Part shown: positions 1 to 9,808 of the stretch, piece by piece
How positions within the stretch are numbered: the stretch's first letter is position 1
Layout: each line of letters opens with the position of its first letter
Virus record (IMG/VR): IMGVR_UViG_3300037585_004313
Location: 1 to 43,526 of that record
Origin: a virus
Direction: 5' to 3' (one strand)
DNA length: 43,526 nucleotides
The notes under the pieces: generated by a model
What the model saw: only the letters and a program-made list of their open reading frames with translations
What the model was told of the DNA's origin: nothing
Databases searched by the model: none
Program-made: the position numbers and the translations under genes

Positions 1-10
1 CGGAGTAACA

Positions 11-1147
11 ATGAGTGACAAATTTAAATACACAGCGGGATTAAATAACGTAGGTTCTTATCAGGTCTCAGGCAAGCCGTTCGTAACGGCTTCAACCATT
101 TCTGATGGTGTTGAGCAACAAATAGAATTCCCACAAGTTACAAACAATGTGACAGTTAAATTAGACTCTGCTTCTGGGACGGCTTATAATAGTCTACACC
201 TCAACGGACAGGTTGCTTTTACTAGTTCGTTAGAATTTGATGGGTCAGATTTAACACCAACGAGTTCTTTCAGTATCAGTTGGTGGGGCTTACAGGAGAC
301 TGCTTCGAGCGATACCAATGATATTCTCATGGGTTTTGGTCCCTCCAATGCTGTAACAAATGCTTTAAGAGTGACGTTCAATAACAGACTTCAGTTTCAA
401 GGTAGTAACACATCAACAGCTTTGAAATTTTTAGGATCTATTCCACAAGACGAAGCGTGGCATCATTTTGTTTTTACTCTAGAATCCAATGACAGTGGTG
501 CACACCACACTGGTTCGGTTTATGTTAATGGATCTCTGTCATCACATGGTACCAATGTGACAGAAGCTACTAACTCCCCTAACTTGCAATTAAACGAATT
601 TTCTAATTCTTTCTTTATAGGTGGGACAAGCACAAAAGATCCAGAACATTATTATAGAGACGTTATCCTATGGGATGGTCTTCTAAGTCCTTCTCAAGCA
701 AACGCTTTGTATCAAGCCAGTGCTTCTTATGGTGATGCAGCTTTCAGTCCTGCTGGTTTGAGAAAACTAATATGGGTGAAACCTACCGATGCAATTGCAG
801 CATCCGTAACTAGTCTAGCAAATTTGGGCGAAGCAGGAGATAGTACTTTGGGAGTTTTGTCTGTTGGCACAACTACAAACGATATCGTTTCAGACTCTCC
901 ATTTACAGACATTTCCGGAGGAGAACTTCGAGTCCACTTCAGATCAACCGGATCATCAAACGTCGAGACAAACAAACACTATTGGACCCTTGACGGACAA
1001 AACGAATCAATAACAATGAATGTAAAGTCAAAAGAGATCTATCTTTCAGCAGACGGAGGAGACATTGATTACTCTCTCCAAGCAGACTTAACAAACATGC
1101 CTTCTTCAAGAATGTATCAACATACAGGATCCGGAGTAGATGAATAA
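11..1147 (+). CDS. LamG/concanavalin-like virion protein (fibre or surface adhesin)
   Basis: This 378-residue protein is probably a tail-fibre or surface protein that binds glycans or positions the fibre. Residues about 85-240 look like a LamG/concanavalin A-like jelly roll: an aromatic-rich strand with SWWGLQE, then DEAWHHFVFTLES, SVYVNGSL and SFFIGGTS, and the ending YRDVILWDGLLSPSQANALY that is typical of such domains in phage structural proteins. The remainder is Ser/Thr/Gly-rich beta sequence. No signal peptide or catalytic motif is seen. The start is supported by CGGAG at the window edge, 5 nt upstream. The stop overlaps the next ATG in TAATG, so it is coupled to the long fibre gene. 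The fold assignment is made by eye; the ligand is unknown. Confidence 0.6.
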   Translation: MSDKFKYTAGLNNVGSYQVSGKPFVTASTISDGVEQQIEFPQVTNNVTVKLDSASGTAYNSLHLNGQVAFTSSLEFDGSDLTPTSSFSISWWGLQETASSDTNDILMGFGPSNAVTNALRVTFNNRLQFQGSNTSTALKFLGSIPQDEAWHHFVFTLESNDSGAHHTGSVYVNGSLSSHGTNVTEATNSPNLQLNEFSNSFFIGGTSTKDPEHYYRDVILWDGLLSPSQANALYQASASYGDAAFSPAGLRKLIWVKPTDAIAASVTSLANLGEAGDSTLGVLSVGTTTNDIVSDSPFTDISGGELRVHFRSTGSSNVETNKHYWTLDGQNESITMNVKSKEIYLSADGGDIDYSLQADLTNMPSSRMYQHTGSGVDE

Positions 1148-4100
1148 TGTCAAGATTTGGATGGGCAAATGTAGAAGGGGCATATGCCAAGGGTGTTTCT
1201 GGGTCTGTCCAGTATAAAGACGGAGACAGTCAGCACTTAGCTGGATCTTCTAAATTTGTATTTGATGAAAACACAGGACTTGTCGTAACAGGAAATGTTT
1301 CAATTTCTGGAACTTTGTCGGCAAATGAATACAGGGTTAATGTTGTCGATGAAACGATAACAAGACTTTATTCTCAAGGATCAAGCAAGTTTGGTAATTC
1401 AACAGATGATACTCACAATTTTGTTGGATCAACAGTTCTCTCAGGGGCATCAGATTCTGCTTTTATCTATCAAGTAACTTCTAGTATCTATTCTTCCTTA
1501 TCTTCAAGTCATAAAGCTGCGATTAGTGACCCAGGAACAGGACCTGCTTCATATTTTTATCTAACATCATCTGTTGCCCTTCACAGGGGTGTTCTGAATT
1601 ATACATACGATGCAGGTGGTGGGTCTAGTGGTAGTGTTGCCGATGTTGCGACATATGTCAGATCTATCAATCCAACATTGGTTGTTTCAGGTGCTGCGAT
1701 ATTCAAAAACCCTGTTTCTATTCAAGGTGGTTTATTTGGTGCCTCTCCTATCGATATTTATGCTCCACTAGCCTTCCAAAGAGATGATTTAACGGAAGTA
1801 ACATCTGATGATATAATGAAAATCCAACAAGGAAAGTTTGTTGGTAACGTAATCATTAGTTCATCAAATGATAACCATGGTCTTTGGATGGAAGGAGCTG
1901 GTTATTTCGTAATGAACTCTAAGAAAACTCTTTCTGATAATGAAAGAGCGCCCGAGATTGTTCTAAATAATAGAACATCAGATCAACAATCTTATTCCAT
2001 GATTGCACAAAGAAAAATGCAAGCTGTCCCTGTTGCTGAAAACCCTTATTTTATTAAAAGAAAAGGAGCTGGGCATATTATAGGCGAAACGAGATTCTCA
2101 ACCGAATTTCCAGTCTTAACTGGTTCTGACAGCAGCTCCGCTGCTCATTACCAAAGATATGATTATGACGTTGGTCGAATGATGGTTTCAACATCGCCAA
2201 GAAGAGGTGGAAACGCCTTTACATTCCAAATCCTGGATGCAAACTGGGATTCTGGGTATGAAGCCTTACATGCAGCAAACTCAGCTCAACTAAATGTTTC
2301 TGGTTGGGAAAAGCCAATAATTCTATCAGATAGTCCTCTTTATGATGCCAACAATCGTTCTGATCAGTATAGCTTAAACAATATTGCTATACTTGGAGGG
2401 TTTTCAAATCCCGGTCAAGGAAATGAATATGGTATGAAAAGAGGTATGCATCTCTATGGCAATCTTATGCCAGCAGGTTGGCCAAGCGGTGACGATGCTG
2501 GGTTTGAAGATCTAGATGCTAAAGACTGTACAATAGGTCACCCTGTTGCTCGTTGGGGTGATCTGTTTGTCCATGAAGATCGTTATATTAAGTGGGGAGT
2601 TACTGCCTTTGGGGCTGAAGGGACATATTATAAAGGATTTTATAATGATAATCCCCTAACTGCTTCTGCTAGAAACCAACATAATACTGTTACTTTGGGC
2701 TACAATTCATCATCAGCCTTTTTAGAAGTGTCTGGTGCTGCCTTATACGCTAAGCACAATATTAATTTACCAACTAGTGGATACTTTAACTTTGGAACAA
2801 CAAAAGGGACAGGTGGTTATGGTTTAAGAGACAATGGAGGAACTCTTCAAGTAAAGACACAAGCAGGTTCTTGGCAAAACCTTACTCCAACTCTACAAGG
2901 CATAATTTCTAATGGAAATGTTGCAACCAGTCCTATTACAGCATCAACACTGCGGCTAACAGCTTTAGCTGCTGGGACTGCTACAACATCTAGTTACCTT
3001 GCTTTAGACTCAAACAACAACATAGTACTTACATCTTCTTCGGGCGGAGGAGAAGATGATGGTGGAACAATCGGTGCTCCCGAAGATGGTAGTTATACAG
3101 ATGGACTGTTTACTGATTTTACAAACTCAACACCTGTTGGTACGCCAATAGATAGGTATAATGAAGTTCTTAAGATTCTAGCCCCAGCCCCAGCACCTGT
3201 ATTAAGTAGGATTGGTTATGATGACACAACAGTTGGAGTTGCAGCTAAACTATCTTTTGATGCATCGAATACAATAACAGGGTACACTGCTTCTTCAACA
3301 GCCGGCGGCTTCTCAGCTGTTACCAGAAACAATTCATATGAATTTGCCACTAGTGGTAATAATTTCAAACTAGGTACATACAACGGAACACAAGAAATAA
3401 CAGGAACTCTTAACTTTACAACAGGAGAATCAGTAACTAATGGCAATCTGTCTTATGCGTCTGGTGCATTTGGAAATGCTGAAACCGGTTCATTAAAATT
3501 AGAATTAAACGGAACTGTAATACATGAAGTCGTTCTGACTGGAGCTGTTGGAACAGGAAATCCGGCAACAGGGTCAGCCACTTCTTATACAAATGGGTCT
3601 GGCTTTACTCACTTATCAGTCACTGCTTCTTCGATTGATGGAAACGGCGCAGATTGGTACATATTCAAACATAGAACTGCTAAATACAAGATTCAAGCAA
3701 ATGACCAAAAAGTAGGATGGAATTATTTAAGAGTCATACACACGATAACCTCAACTAATAATGCAACAAATTATATTGAATGGATTAATGATGCAACCGG
3801 GGCAGGACAAGCGCTGTCTGTTTTGAGTCCTAGGATCACAAGTGTATCTCTAACTGGTTCTAAGTATCTTTCTGGTGTACAATATAACACAGGTCTTACT
3901 GCTAGCTATAGAGCCGATGTTACCAATATGTACAGAAACGTATACCCATCTACTTCTAATACAATCACATTCAATCCCACAAATGCTTCTACTATAACTG
4001 CTCAAAGTGTCCCAGCTATTGGAGGAGGAGAAAATGAAAACAAGTTATTACAACTAACTGCTAGTGTAGTGTATAATTCAAATTATTTGCTTAATGGAAC

Positions 4101-6636
4101 GATATCAACAACGCTTAGCGCAACTCATCCGTTAAAAGCAAACTTATCAGGAACCGGTAGTGCCTCAATAACAGGAATGTTAATCGACGCATCGGCCTCT
4201 ACTAATTCAAATATATTAGAAACCTTTGAAGATGAAGACTATCGAATCACTTCAGGATCTTATACTACTCAAAACTCAGTAACAGCAGGAGCTGCTACTT
4301 GGAGTTCTCAAAATCATATGACTTCTTCAGGAGCTGCTGGGCATGAAGATGGAATGTTATATTACAATAGAAGACTTTACTATCCAAAAGATGCTGATAT
4401 CCCAAATACTGGTAATTTCTCTACATTGGCAAATGTTAGCTCAGGACAGCCAAACTATAACGCAATTTCCGGAATAAGAACATATTATCGAAAAATTCAA
4501 AACACACTTCTAAAAGACATTAGAGATTTAAAAATCACATCAGAAAAAAATGGTTTTAAATATGCTTCGGACGCAACAGGACTTGATACAAATGATTCTC
4601 ATTTCTACGTTAAAATTCCTGGGTCCACTGGTTGGATGAATATAAGAGAAAACTTTACCTATGGGTCTACGTCTGATGGAAATGGTGGATTGATAGACGG
4701 AGCGGATGATAATTCAAGCACAACCGGAACTGGTGATTCTGTTCATTGTGTTACTTTTGGTACACAATCTGTCTCAAACAACGAATATGTTGTCGTAAAA
4801 ATAGAAACAAATGGGATGCAAGGCTATATATCTAAGCTTAACTTACAATTAGGAGCATCAGATGTAAGCGACCCAACAGAAGCTCCATTACTTGACGACA
4901 TAGATTTGGATGATGCTGCTGGAGCTACAGCAAAACTTTCTTTTGGAAGTTCAAATGCTGTAGATGGCTATACAGGCGTTACTGGCGGTAAAGGCTCAAT
5001 GGGTCCTGTTAATTCAAACGCAGCATATACTGATAATGGGGATACCAACAGAGGAGTATTCAAAACTATAGAGGTTATGAATGGAACCTTAAACGAAGAT
5101 GTTTCTTCCAATGGAGACAATTACGCAGCAAATTCATTTAAAAACGCCTATACAGGTTCATTACTTTTAATTGTAAATGATACAACAGCCAGTACCCTTA
5201 GTTTGGACAATTTAAACACTAATAATAATCTTTCTTCAGATACAGGGTTCAGTGTTGGTGCTGTGGCTTGGTCCACTACTACTGATGGTATACCTGATTA
5301 TAGAAAAACATATAGAACAGGAACATATGGTATTGGAACTTCTCAACAAAGATCTGGTTGGAACTATGCGAGAGTAATCCATAGAATCGGCGGAACAGAC
5401 ACAACTACTAATTACGTTCAATGGGTTATAGACACATCTGGTGCAGTTGATAACACAACTGTCTCAACACCAGTTATAAGTAACTTTAACCACCCAACTT
5501 CTTATTATCAATCTGGAATAAAATACTTTGCTTCTAATCCATCAGGTTCTTTCGCATTTACTGGTTCTAACTTTTACAACAATGTTCACCAAAGCGGATC
5601 AGCTATTTCTTTTCCAACTACAACTAACTGTGCTGTTTCTAATATAAGGGTTGTAGGATCTGGAATAACAACTTTTGATTCTGCTGCTTCTTCTTGTGAT
5701 ATGCCGGCTTTGAATAACAGTACGGATTGTGAATTAACAGACATCCAAGTTACAGGAACGATGTTGTATGATGGCTCCACTCCATCAATAAGTGGAGGAC
5801 TTGGGTTATTTACTGATCGGAATGTAACAGTAACTGGTAGAATCTTACACCCTCTTAAATCTGATAGGACGACAAACTCAGCTAGTAAAACTTCATTTAT
5901 GATTTACTCAGGCTCTATCGGTAGCACAACCCTTACAAACAATGAATATTTTAATACAGAAACATATAGGGTTGTTTCAGGCAACTATGCTGATCAAGCT
6001 GCTTTGACTTCTTCAAACAACACTTGGAACTCGCAAACAGTTATGAATAACGGTGGAACACACGATGATGGGATGGTTTCAGTTAATGGTTATGCACTGT
6101 CGCCATTTAAGATAGGAAATCTAGGAGACACAAGAAATGTTGCTGATGGTGGATCTCTACAAACACCAACAGGCAACCCAAATTATTCAACACTCACCAA
6201 CAGTACAAGAACATTTTACAGACAATTTAAATATACTAGTGCTTCCACAGTTGCTAGTTTTAATTTAAAAATATATGGAGACGCTAATTTGGCAGGTAAA
6301 TCAGGAACTTATGCTGCTTCTTTAGGAGAAAATAAAAACTGCTTTGTTGAACTTAAAATTCCTTATGATCCGAACTATCCTGGAGCTGATGATCAATCAA
6401 CCGATTGGGCTGATTGTGCCAAAATATTTGAATCTAGCGCACAACCAAATGTTTTAGGAGCAGGTATTAGAGCTGGGAGTTTTTCTGGTGAGGATCAAAC
6501 AATCGACGGAGACGGTTTAGACCTGTCTTTGACTTTGGGAACAAGAAGAATAAAGCAAAACCAATATTTTGTTGTAAAAATTTCAGTTGACGAAGACTGG
6601 ACAGGATATATTTCTAGAATACAGGTGACATATTAA
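1147..6636 (+). CDS. Giant tail-fibre-type structural protein with an internal tandem duplication
   Basis: This 1829-residue protein is the longest in the window. The N-terminal part has the phage-fibre pattern of GNVSISGTLSANEY and SSKFGNSTDDTHNFVGS, seen in many T4-type fibre and structural proteins. A short Ala-Pro hinge (APAPAP, near residue 679) separates it from two related halves of about 560-590 residues. Matching landmarks are GWNYLRVIH/GWNYARVIH, YRITSGSY/YRVVSGNY, RTYYRKI/RTFYRQF and the ends VVVKIETNGMQGYIS/VVKISVDEDWTGYIS. It overlaps the preceding stop (TAATG) and its own TAA overlaps the next ATG, so the three genes form one translational unit. A role in adsorption is inferred from composition and neighbours; no receptor can be deduced. 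Confidence 0.65.
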   Translation: MSRFGWANVEGAYAKGVSGSVQYKDGDSQHLAGSSKFVFDENTGLVVTGNVSISGTLSANEYRVNVVDETITRLYSQGSSKFGNSTDDTHNFVGSTVLSGASDSAFIYQVTSSIYSSLSSSHKAAISDPGTGPASYFYLTSSVALHRGVLNYTYDAGGGSSGSVADVATYVRSINPTLVVSGAAIFKNPVSIQGGLFGASPIDIYAPLAFQRDDLTEVTSDDIMKIQQGKFVGNVIISSSNDNHGLWMEGAGYFVMNSKKTLSDNERAPEIVLNNRTSDQQSYSMIAQRKMQAVPVAENPYFIKRKGAGHIIGETRFSTEFPVLTGSDSSSAAHYQRYDYDVGRMMVSTSPRRGGNAFTFQILDANWDSGYEALHAANSAQLNVSGWEKPIILSDSPLYDANNRSDQYSLNNIAILGGFSNPGQGNEYGMKRGMHLYGNLMPAGWPSGDDAGFEDLDAKDCTIGHPVARWGDLFVHEDRYIKWGVTAFGAEGTYYKGFYNDNPLTASARNQHNTVTLGYNSSSAFLEVSGAALYAKHNINLPTSGYFNFGTTKGTGGYGLRDNGGTLQVKTQAGSWQNLTPTLQGIISNGNVATSPITASTLRLTALAAGTATTSSYLALDSNNNIVLTSSSGGGEDDGGTIGAPEDGSYTDGLFTDFTNSTPVGTPIDRYNEVLKILAPAPAPVLSRIGYDDTTVGVAAKLSFDASNTITGYTASSTAGGFSAVTRNNSYEFATSGNNFKLGTYNGTQEITGTLNFTTGESVTNGNLSYASGAFGNAETGSLKLELNGTVIHEVVLTGAVGTGNPATGSATSYTNGSGFTHLSVTASSIDGNGADWYIFKHRTAKYKIQANDQKVGWNYLRVIHTITSTNNATNYIEWINDATGAGQALSVLSPRITSVSLTGSKYLSGVQYNTGLTASYRADVTNMYRNVYPSTSNTITFNPTNASTITAQSVPAIGGGENENKLLQLTASVVYNSNYLLNGTISTTLSATHPLKANLSGTGSASITGMLIDASASTNSNILETFEDEDYRITSGSYTTQNSVTAGAATWSSQNHMTSSGAAGHEDGMLYYNRRLYYPKDADIPNTGNFSTLANVSSGQPNYNAISGIRTYYRKIQNTLLKDIRDLKITSEKNGFKYASDATGLDTNDSHFYVKIPGSTGWMNIRENFTYGSTSDGNGGLIDGADDNSSTTGTGDSVHCVTFGTQSVSNNEYVVVKIETNGMQGYISKLNLQLGASDVSDPTEAPLLDDIDLDDAAGATAKLSFGSSNAVDGYTGVTGGKGSMGPVNSNAAYTDNGDTNRGVFKTIEVMNGTLNEDVSSNGDNYAANSFKNAYTGSLLLIVNDTTASTLSLDNLNTNNNLSSDTGFSVGAVAWSTTTDGIPDYRKTYRTGTYGIGTSQQRSGWNYARVIHRIGGTDTTTNYVQWVIDTSGAVDNTTVSTPVISNFNHPTSYYQSGIKYFASNPSGSFAFTGSNFYNNVHQSGSAISFPTTTNCAVSNIRVVGSGITTFDSAASSCDMPALNNSTDCELTDIQVTGTMLYDGSTPSISGGLGLFTDRNVTVTGRILHPLKSDRTTNSASKTSFMIYSGSIGSTTLTNNEYFNTETYRVVSGNYADQAALTSSNNTWNSQTVMNNGGTHDDGMVSVNGYALSPFKIGNLGDTRNVADGGSLQTPTGNPNYSTLTNSTRTFYRQFKYTSASTVASFNLKIYGDANLAGKSGTYAASLGENKNCFVELKIPYDPNYPGADDQSTDWADCAKIFESSAQPNVLGAGIRAGSFSGEDQTIDGDGLDLSLTLGTRRIKQNQYFVVKISVDEDWTGYISRIQVTY

Positions 6637-7640
6637 TGGCTAAAACTAATGTTACATTTACAAACTTTGCTGCTAAAAAGTTACTTGGTAAAACTCAAGT
6701 TCGCCCATCTTTAACAGATGCTGAAGAAGCTTATCCTTCGAATGTTTCTGTTCCTGGTGCTGGTGTGTTTGCGGAAACTATCCCAAGAGAACCCGGAACA
6801 GAATTTTTTACTTTGCATTCAGCCTCAGCTGGCTCTCCTGCTACTGTTGAAAGGGTTTACTTTGATTGTGTGGCTATTTCTGATGGGTACTATGATGCTG
6901 ATGCGGCTTCTGCTGACGGTGGAGACGAATCACAGTCTGCTGGAAATCACGCATATTATTTAAAATTACCTTCAAATTATCAAACAACTTCATCTAATCC
7001 TAGTAGAGGAACTGGTAGTTTTGTTAATAACAAAAGACTTTATTTATCTCGTGGAGGTTTGCAATTAATTCCTCCTTTTACAACTGATGCTGGTCTTCCT
7101 GGATCTAGTGGTAATAACAATTATTTTGTTGAGCTGTATAAAGGAGATCCGACAAACCCTTCAAACAAGCTTTCTGAAACTGATTCAATTGATTGGCAAT
7201 TTGATTATTATTCTGGTATAATTTTTATACAAGATTATGATGCTTCAAAAATACCTTTAACTGCGTCTGCTTACTTATATGTTGGAAAATATCTAGATGA
7301 AAAAATAACAGACCTGTCTTCATCGATTGGAAGTGGAGGTGGAGACGTATCTTATGGTAGAACAGCGGTTACTACAACTATCACAGCTTCAACTTCAGCA
7401 AAAACACTAGGTGTTTCAGCTTCCGCCGCACTAGATATAAGACTACCAGCAGCTAGTGGCTATAGCGCCGGTCAATATTTTACAATAAAAGACGAAGGCG
7501 GAAATTCACATACAAATAATATAACAATAAAAACAACCGGAGATGACAAAATTGATGGGCAAAACTCCATTATCCTAGAATCACCCTATGCGGCTGTTAG
7601 TGTTTATTCCGATGGTTCCTCGAAATTCTTTATTTATTAG
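6636..7640 (+). CDS. Virion structural protein with a shared C-terminal beta module
   Basis: This 334-residue protein is encoded directly after the giant fibre, with ATG overlapping the previous TAA. Residues about 75-225 resemble a structural domain giving an ordered list of parameters (YYLKLPSNYQ, FVNNKRLYLSRGG, NNYFVELYKG, DWQFDYYSGIIFIQDYD). The last ~75 residues form a compact module (DIRLPAASGYSAGQYFTIKD ... IDGQNSIILES ... VSVYSDGSSKFFIY) that recurs at the C-terminus of the protein at 7722-9719 and, more weakly, in the protein at 13781-14266. Such modules often mediate trimerisation or attachment. No enzymatic motif is seen. Probably a fibre or baseplate accessory protein. Confidence 0.55.
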   Translation: MAKTNVTFTNFAAKKLLGKTQVRPSLTDAEEAYPSNVSVPGAGVFAETIPREPGTEFFTLHSASAGSPATVERVYFDCVAISDGYYDADAASADGGDESQSAGNHAYYLKLPSNYQTTSSNPSRGTGSFVNNKRLYLSRGGLQLIPPFTTDAGLPGSSGNNNYFVELYKGDPTNPSNKLSETDSIDWQFDYYSGIIFIQDYDASKIPLTASAYLYVGKYLDEKITDLSSSIGSGGGDVSYGRTAVTTTITASTSAKTLGVSASAALDIRLPAASGYSAGQYFTIKDEGGNSHTNNITIKTTGDDKIDGQNSIILESPYAAVSVYSDGSSKFFIY

Positions 7641-7660
7641 GTCGATAGCTGAACTAGATT

Positions 7661-7667
7661 CTATTTA
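7661..7667 (+). promoter_or_regulatory. Candidate late promoter motif CTATTTA
   Basis: CTATTTA lies in the 81-nt gap ahead of the structural gene at 7722, with 54 nt between motif and ATG. The same motif, usually preceded by A or AAA, recurs in six other gaps between virion genes. Its function as a late promoter is inferred from position only. Confidence 0.4.
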
Positions 7668-7721
7668 AAATCCGAGGCACTATGTCTCGATTATAACATA
7701 TTTTCTATGGAGGATTATAAT

Positions 7722-9719
7722 ATGGCTTATAAATTTTCAATTGGGGACCAAGTGCTAAGTGGTTCCATAACAATGAAGCAAGGTCTTACCGTACCAGCAG
7801 GTGGTACTGTGGCTTTGGAAGACGATGCTCTTCAATTAACTGATGTTGATATCGATGGGGGTACGAACTATGGTGCCCAAACCCTACACAAAACTCAAGA
7901 CAAGTTTCCAATGAGTGATAACGGTACTAATAAATCTATCACATTTTCGGATCTTGAAGATTCTATCTTCGCTAATGTTTCCGGTGATGCAACTGTTGCT
8001 GGTGGTGGTGCTTTGACCATTGCTAACGATGCCGTTGAGCAAGCAATGATCGCAGACGATGCCGTCGGTGCAGACCAATTAGCTTCAAATGCCGTTGTTA
8101 ATGCATCTGTGGCTTCAGGTGCTGCGATTGCTTTGAACAAATTAGCTGCTGTAAATAGTGGAAACATTATTGTTGGTAATGCTTCAAACCAAGCTGCTTC
8201 TGTTGCTATGTCTGGTGATGTTGCTATTTCTAACGCTGGTTTGACCACTATTCAAGCTGGTTCTGTTGAACATGGAATGCTTGCTGATGATATTATTTCT
8301 GGTCAAACAGAGTTGGCTCACGCTGATATCGCTGATTCTAATGACATGATGATTCACGACGGTGGAGTTGTCAAGAAAGTTGGTGTTGACAGTCTTCAGA
8401 ATCATTACTTCGGCAAAGTTAGCGGTGACGCTACAATCGCTGATGGTGGTGCTTTAACTCTTGCCGGTGCTCAAACTAATATTAGTTCTCTTCTCCGCAC
8501 AGACATCAAAATCGGTGAAGATGATCAAACTAAGATCGACTTCGAAACTGCTGATGAGATTCACTTTTATGCTTCTAATGCTGAACAGGTTTATGTTGCT
8601 GATGGAATCTTTGGACCAGAAACTAACAATGACGTAGATCTTGGTAGTAGTGCTGTTAAATTCAAGGATCTTTTTCTTGCTGGAACAGCTTCTATTGCTG
8701 GTGATTTACTTGTTCAAGGTACTTTAGTAACTCTTGATGTTGCAACTGTAGGTATTACCGGTTCTTTCTCTTTTGAAGGATCTACAGCTGATGGTAATGA
8801 AACAGTTCTTGGTGTAGTTGATCCAACAGGTGACAATACTATTAATCTTGCTAACTCAAGTGGAACTTTGATTCCATTCGCTGTTGCTTCAACAACAGTG
8901 ATCAGTGCAACTCCTGCTGAAATCAACTATCTTGACAATGATAATTTGGAAGCTGCTGACTTTACTAAATTAGCAAATGTTACTGCTACTGCTACTGAAA
9001 TCAACTATCTTGACAATGATAATTTGGAAGCTGCTGACTTTACTAAATTAGCAAATGTTACTGCTACTGCTGGTGAAATCAACTATCTTGATATCACAAC
9101 TCTTGGTACTGCTGCGGCTTCTAAAGCTCTTACTATCAAAGGTGATAGCACTTGGACTGTTGCTGGTATGACTTGCGCAAACCTTGGAACTGTAACTACT
9201 ATTGATATCAATGGTGGTACAATTGACAATGTGACATTGGCTGGTACAAACACAGTTAATATCGGTGGTCTTGATATCGATGGAGCGGCTGACATTAACT
9301 CAGCTCTTGTTGATGCTGACTTGTTTATTGTTGATAATGGTGCTGGTGGAACTAACCAAAAATGTGCAATGTCACGTCTTAAAACCTACATTGGTGGTGG
9401 GACATTGTCTGTAAATCAATATAATACAGGTTCCGTTGCTCAAGACTTAAATGGAGCTCCCGGTCTTTGGTGCCCATCATCTGAAGATGCTTCTTCATCA
9501 AATGCAGTAAGCCTACATCTTTCAGGTTCGTGGTCAGATGGTGATAAATTAATCATTAAAGCCCCAGGAAATGCGGCTACAAATAATTTAACAATTTATG
9601 CTTCTGGTTCTGGAGAAGATGGACAGTTAATTGATGGCGAGTCACAACTTGTATTAGAATCTAATTTTGCAGCTGTTACTTTAGTTTATGCTGGAACAGG
9701 AAACTGGTTCATCTACTAA
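7722..9719 (+). CDS. Repeat-containing tail-fibre-type structural protein
   Basis: This 665-residue low-complexity beta protein is rich in A, D, G, T and N. It carries fibre-type segments such as VSGDATVAGGGALTIANDAV, repeated in part near residue 230, and the widespread phage-fibre phrase ATAxEINYLD. The phrase is amplified by a near-identical 78-bp tandem repeat at 8919-9074. The C-terminal ~75 residues share the module of the protein at 6636-7640 (LVLESNFAAVTLVYAGTGNWFIY). An ATG 15 nt further upstream exists, but its second codon lies in the GGAGG ribosome binding site at 7709-7713, so 7722 is the start. Likely a fibre or shaft subunit. Confidence 0.6.
   Translation: MAYKFSIGDQVLSGSITMKQGLTVPAGGTVALEDDALQLTDVDIDGGTNYGAQTLHKTQDKFPMSDNGTNKSITFSDLEDSIFANVSGDATVAGGGALTIANDAVEQAMIADDAVGADQLASNAVVNASVASGAAIALNKLAAVNSGNIIVGNASNQAASVAMSGDVAISNAGLTTIQAGSVEHGMLADDIISGQTELAHADIADSNDMMIHDGGVVKKVGVDSLQNHYFGKVSGDATIADGGALTLAGAQTNISSLLRTDIKIGEDDQTKIDFETADEIHFYASNAEQVYVADGIFGPETNNDVDLGSSAVKFKDLFLAGTASIAGDLLVQGTLVTLDVATVGITGSFSFEGSTADGNETVLGVVDPTGDNTINLANSSGTLIPFAVASTTVISATPAEINYLDNDNLEAADFTKLANVTATATEINYLDNDNLEAADFTKLANVTATAGEINYLDITTLGTAAASKALTIKGDSTWTVAGMTCANLGTVTTIDINGGTIDNVTLAGTNTVNIGGLDIDGAADINSALVDADLFIVDNGAGGTNQKCAMSRLKTYIGGGTLSVNQYNTGSVAQDLNGAPGLWCPSSEDASSSNAVSLHLSGSWSDGDKLIIKAPGNAATNNLTIYASGSGEDGQLIDGESQLVLESNFAAVTLVYAGTGNWFIY
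8919..9092 (+). repeat. 78-bp tandem repeat, two full copies plus a partial third
   Basis: Copies at 8919-8996 and 8997-9074 are identical except for the last codon (act versus ggt), and a third copy begins at 9075 and diverges after about 18 nt. The unit is in frame and encodes 26 residues beginning EINYLDNDNLEAADFTKLAN. Near identity at DNA level implies a recent duplication or recombination hotspot in the fibre gene. Confidence 0.95.
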
Positions 9720-9757
9720 TATATTTTTATTAAGATTATTATCTTATGTTCTCAAAG

Positions 9758-9790
9758 AAAGGTCGGGTATTTGCTCGGCCTTTTCTATTT
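9758..9790 (+). terminator. Intrinsic terminator after the 7722 fibre gene
   Basis: AAAGGTCGGG (9758-9767) pairs with CTCGGCCTTT (9774-9783) across a 6-nt loop, giving a 10-bp stem with two G-T pairs, followed by a T-rich run TTTTCTATTT. It falls inside the region that would be coding if the downstream gene began at 9746, which argues for the start at 9809. Confidence 0.8.
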
Positions 9791-9791
9791 A
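9785..9791 (+). promoter_or_regulatory. Candidate late promoter motif CTATTTA
   Basis: CTATTTA sits at the end of the U-tract of the preceding terminator and 17 nt before the ATG at 9809. The terminator-then-motif arrangement is repeated at 13682-13729, 14654-14703 and 22351-22401. The very short implied leader is a caution against reading it as a simple -10 box. Confidence 0.35.
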
Positions 9792-9808
9792 TTGAAAAGG
9801 AGATAGGT

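Noticed and set aside
1147-6636. Two separate fibre genes fused by frameshift or sequencing error
   Set aside because: The frame is continuous over 1829 codons with no internal ribosome binding site, and the two-half structure is explained by duplication.
8919-9092. CRISPR-like array
   Set aside because: The repeats are directly adjacent without spacers and are in frame with the fibre gene.
9746-9808. Upstream start for the fibre protein at 9809
   Set aside because: It would place 21 codons across a 10-bp terminator hairpin and lacks a ribosome binding site.
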